The notes under the pieces: generated by a model
The model's database searches: none
The model's input: only the letters and a program-made list of their open reading frames with translations
Told to the model about the DNA's origin: nothing
Translations under genes and position numbers: made by a program
Shown here: piece after piece, positions 3,661-6,410 of the stretch
Numbering within the stretch: the first letter of the stretch is position 1
How the letters are laid out: each line of letters opens with the position of its first letter
Assembly (NCBI GenBank): GCA_046704565.1
Contig: JBJKRP010000193.1
Coordinates: forward strand, 1-6,410
Direction: 5' to 3'
Source: FEN-1297 sp046704565
GTDB lineage: Bacteria; Bacteroidota; Ignavibacteria; Ignavibacteriales; Ignavibacteriaceae
Length of the DNA: 6,410 nucleotides

Positions 3661-6410
3661 ATGAATATTGTAAGTTCTGTTGCGGGTTTTGATAAGCTAA
3701 AGCAGCTAAGGCAGAGGGTAAAAGATAAAAGTGTAGCTAAAACATCGCCTCTTTTCGGCTCATCAAAAAGCATCTTCATAAAAGAAATTGTTGATACTGA
3801 AAATCAGGTAGTTGTCCTTTTCCCCGATTCTCAGAGTGTTTCGGAATTCCAGGTTGAGCTTGATGTGCTTGGAATAGCGGATCTTTTACTCCCTATTATT
3901 GAGCTGAAGCCGGAATCTATTCAGGAGAAGTTAACCGAGATTTCCAAGAGAGATAAGTTTATACTTTCCTGCACTTACGATATTGTAAATTGCATACTGC
4001 CTCCTAAAGATCAAATTGAAAAGAAAACAACGAAGGTCCAGGTAGGAGGAGAACTTACCTACAACGACCTGCTTGAGTATTTAAACCTTTTGAATTATCA
4101 GAAAGACAAGTTTGTCGAAGCGCCCGGATATTTTTCACAGCGCGGCGCCATAATTGATTACTGGTCGTACAGCGAGAAGAGCCCTGTGCGCCTTGAGTTT
4201 GACGGCGATTTCCTGGAATCTATAAGGTATTTTGATCCCGAAAGCCAGCGCTCGATTGAGGCGGCGAAAATTGTAACGCTCGCAGGTCAGCTTAATACCG
4301 GTTTTAAAAAGGACACTGCAGATATATTTGATTACTTAAACAATCCCGTTGTAATTGCTTCTTCATATGAATTGAGCAATTTAAATTCGGAGAGAATTAA
4401 TTTGTTTGACTTCGAGGAACCGGGAAATGATATTCAGTCCGGGGAAGAATTTCCGCTTAGCGTGAACGGGTTATTAAATGAAGACAGCGAAGATATACCC
4501 GAAGAAAAAAATATTTCATCGGCAGGTGAAGAAAGAAGCATACAGCCGTTTGATTATACTTCAAAACAGAATGTGCGGTGGCTGATTGAAGAGGAGCTTG
4601 CTTCTTCCGGTGATAGAATCGATATCGGGCTGACTGAAGCGCCGGCAGTCAACTCAAATTATCAAGTACTGTTTTACGTTCTTAAGAGTTATTCGGAGCA
4701 GGATTTTCGGATTATTATTACAACCGAAAACGAGCTTCAGTCCGTAAGGCTGAGAGATCTTTTATCAGAGTTCAACAGCGGGCTCGGCGAGCTGATTGAA
4801 TCTTCAAAAGTTAAGATTGAAACACTTGCGATCAAAAAAGGATTTCTTAACAAGGAAGAAAAATTTCTTCTTCTTACCGATTACCAGATATTTAACAAGC
4901 CTTACCGGACCAAGGTATCAACTGCTAAGAAATACAAGAAGTCAACGCGGCAGGGAAAGATTGCATCGATAAAAAGAGGCGATTATGTTGTCCATGAAGA
5001 TTACGGCATCGGTAAATATATCGGGCTGGAAACAATAAAGATAGGCGATGTAAACCAGGAATCGATGAAGATAATTTACAATGAAGGCGGAGTTGTATAT
5101 GTCAATCTGAATTACCTTGTCCTGGTAAAAAGGTATTCTTCAAGCGACAGCACGGGTGACGCGATTGTACCTACTTTATCAACCCTCGGCACAGGCGAAT
5201 GGCAGAAGACAAAGCAGAAGACGAAAAGGAAAATTAAGGAAGCCGCCAGGGATTTGATCGAGCTTTATGCAAAGCGTAAGGCAACAAAGGGCTACAGCTT
5301 TAATCCCGATACGGTCTGGCAGAAAGAACTTGAAGCTTCCTTCTTTTATGAAGATACACCCGACCAGGAGAAAGTAACCGGCGAAGTAAAGCAGGACATG
5401 GAAGCAGTGAACCCGATGGACAGGCTTGTCTGCGGGGACGTCGGCTTCGGTAAAACGGAAATAGCGGTAAGAGCCGCATTCAAAGCCGCCCAGGAAGGGA
5501 AACAGACGGCAGTGCTTGTCCCTACAACAATTTTAGCTGAACAGCATTTTAATACTTTTTCCGACAGGCTTACTCAGTTCCCGGTAAAAGTAGCTGTAAT
5601 TTCAAGATTTCAAAGCAGGAAACAGCAGAACGAAACACTTAAAGATTTAAGCGAAGGCAAAGTAGATGTAATAATCGGTACGCACAGGCTGCTTTCAAAG
5701 GATGTAAAGTTTAAAGATCTCGGCTTGCTTATTATAGATGAAGAACACCGCTTCGGAGTGATGGCTAAGGAGAAGCTCCGTTCGTTAAAATTGAATGTCG
5801 ATACTCTGACATTAACTGCAACGCCGATTCCGCGGACTCTCAATTTATCCTTGCTCGGCGCAAGAGACCTTTCGATAATTGCTACACCTCCGCCGAACAG
5901 ACAGCCGATTTATACCCAGGTATCGGTATTTGATATTTTTAAAATGAAAGAATGGATACTGAATGAGCTTAACAGAAGCGGACAGGTTTACATCGTCCAC
6001 GACAGAGTCCAGTCAATCGATAAACTTGCAGGTTACATTCAAAGGAATCTGCCGGATGTAAAGATTGCAATTGCGCACGGACAGATGAAGCCCGCTCAGC
6101 TTGAAGAAGTAATCCACGGGTTCTTAAATAAAAAGTTCGATGTTCTTATTTCAACAAAAATAATTGAATCGGGAATAGATATACCGAACGTTAATACGAT
6201 TATTATTAACCGCGCAGACCGTTTCGGACTTGCAGAGCTCCATCAGCTAAGAGGAAGAGTAGGCAGGTCCAACCGTCAGGCTTACGCTTACTTTATTGTT
6301 CCGTCATTGAACGGCATAAGCAAGAAGGCGATGCGGCGCCTGCAGGCAATTGAGGAATATACCGATGTGGGTGCCGGTTTCAATATCTCGATGCGCGACC
6401 TGGAAATAAG
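3661..6410 (+). CDS. mfd: Transcription-repair coupling factor Mfd, 3'-truncated by the window edge
   Basis: Mfd is a DNA translocase that removes RNA polymerase stalled at lesions and recruits UvrA for nucleotide excision repair. The window shows 916 codons plus two bases of a protein usually about 1,100-1,150 residues long, with no stop. The N-terminal UvrB-like region includes VEAPGYFSQRG (152-162) and VRLEFDGD (176-183). The CarD-like RNA polymerase interaction domain is at about 435-500 (KRGDYVVHEDYGIGKY, 438-453). The motor has Walker A GDVGFGKT (592-599, Lys598), motif Ia PTTILAEQ (621-628), DEEH (693-696), TAT (719-721), and HQLRGRVGRS (861-870). The visible end, MRDLEI, is the start of the TRG translocation motif; the rest and the UvrA-masking D7 domain are off-window. 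An in-frame TAA at 3649-3651 fixes ATG 3661 as the most upstream start. The frame is unbroken, all motor residues are present, and a promoter of its own precedes it. Confidence 0.97.
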   Translation, partial: MNIVSSVAGFDKLKQLRQRVKDKSVAKTSPLFGSSKSIFIKEIVDTENQVVVLFPDSQSVSEFQVELDVLGIADLLLPIIELKPESIQEKLTEISKRDKFILSCTYDIVNCILPPKDQIEKKTTKVQVGGELTYNDLLEYLNLLNYQKDKFVEAPGYFSQRGAIIDYWSYSEKSPVRLEFDGDFLESIRYFDPESQRSIEAAKIVTLAGQLNTGFKKDTADIFDYLNNPVVIASSYELSNLNSERINLFDFEEPGNDIQSGEEFPLSVNGLLNEDSEDIPEEKNISSAGEERSIQPFDYTSKQNVRWLIEEELASSGDRIDIGLTEAPAVNSNYQVLFYVLKSYSEQDFRIIITTENELQSVRLRDLLSEFNSGLGELIESSKVKIETLAIKKGFLNKEEKFLLLTDYQIFNKPYRTKVSTAKKYKKSTRQGKIASIKRGDYVVHEDYGIGKYIGLETIKIGDVNQESMKIIYNEGGVVYVNLNYLVLVKRYSSSDSTGDAIVPTLSTLGTGEWQKTKQKTKRKIKEAARDLIELYAKRKATKGYSFNPDTVWQKELEASFFYEDTPDQEKVTGEVKQDMEAVNPMDRLVCGDVGFGKTEIAVRAAFKAAQEGKQTAVLVPTTILAEQHFNTFSDRLTQFPVKVAVISRFQSRKQQNETLKDLSEGKVDVIIGTHRLLSKDVKFKDLGLLIIDEEHRFGVMAKEKLRSLKLNVDTLTLTATPIPRTLNLSLLGARDLSIIATPPPNRQPIYTQVSVFDIFKMKEWILNELNRSGQVYIVHDRVQSIDKLAGYIQRNLPDVKIAIAHGQMKPAQLEEVIHGFLNKKFDVLISTKIIESGIDIPNVNTIIINRADRFGLAELHQLRGRVGRSNRQAYAYFIVPSLNGISKKAMRRLQAIEEYTDVGAGFNISMRDLEI

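Noticed and set aside
5610..5843. Minus-strand 77-codon frame inside mfd.
   Set aside because: It is antisense to the conserved helicase motifs, including DEEH and TAT, and is a shadow of them.

Overview
The window looks like a piece of a moderately AT-rich bacterial chromosome, most likely from the FCB group (Bacteroidetes/Chlorobi/Ignavibacteria side). Three things point there. Most start codons have no Shine-Dalgarno sequence. A TTTG-N19-TAnnTTTG promoter of the Bacteroidetes type sits directly before mfd. The response regulator belongs to a NarL-type subfamily I associate with that group. The placement is inference, and no taxonomic marker beyond Mfd is present. All convincing genes are on the + strand, and I see no mobile element, CRISPR array, tRNA or rRNA.

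Layout. Positions 3-995 hold the C-terminal two thirds or so of a radical SAM protein whose beginning lies off the left edge. The frame carries a CxxC cluster fragment at 12-23 and then an in-frame TAA at 42-44, followed by 309 clean codons. It is therefore either a freshly broken gene or an edge sequence error. Positions 1025-2521 hold an intact cobalamin-binding radical SAM enzyme of the DUF4070/HpnP-like superfamily. Positions 2580-3266 encode a LuxR/NarL-type response regulator with an altered phosphorylation pocket. Positions 3287-3412 encode a 41-residue lysine-rich protein with the only clear Shine-Dalgarno in the window, and it ends in a possible terminator hairpin. A 248-bp gap (3413-3660) carries a promoter for the last gene, mfd (3661 to the right edge), of which 916 codons are visible and which runs off the window.

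How they fit. The two radical SAM genes are 29 bp apart and probably co-transcribed. They may modify one small molecule or lipid, but the substrate cannot be read from sequence. The regulator follows 58 bp later and the small basic protein 20 bp after that, so the first four genes may form one transcript. mfd, the transcription-repair coupling factor, appears to be a separate housekeeping unit, possibly with a leaderless mRNA. I do not see a convincing new multi-gene system. The points most worth following are the interrupted radical SAM gene, the altered receiver domain, and the promoter that abuts the mfd start codon.
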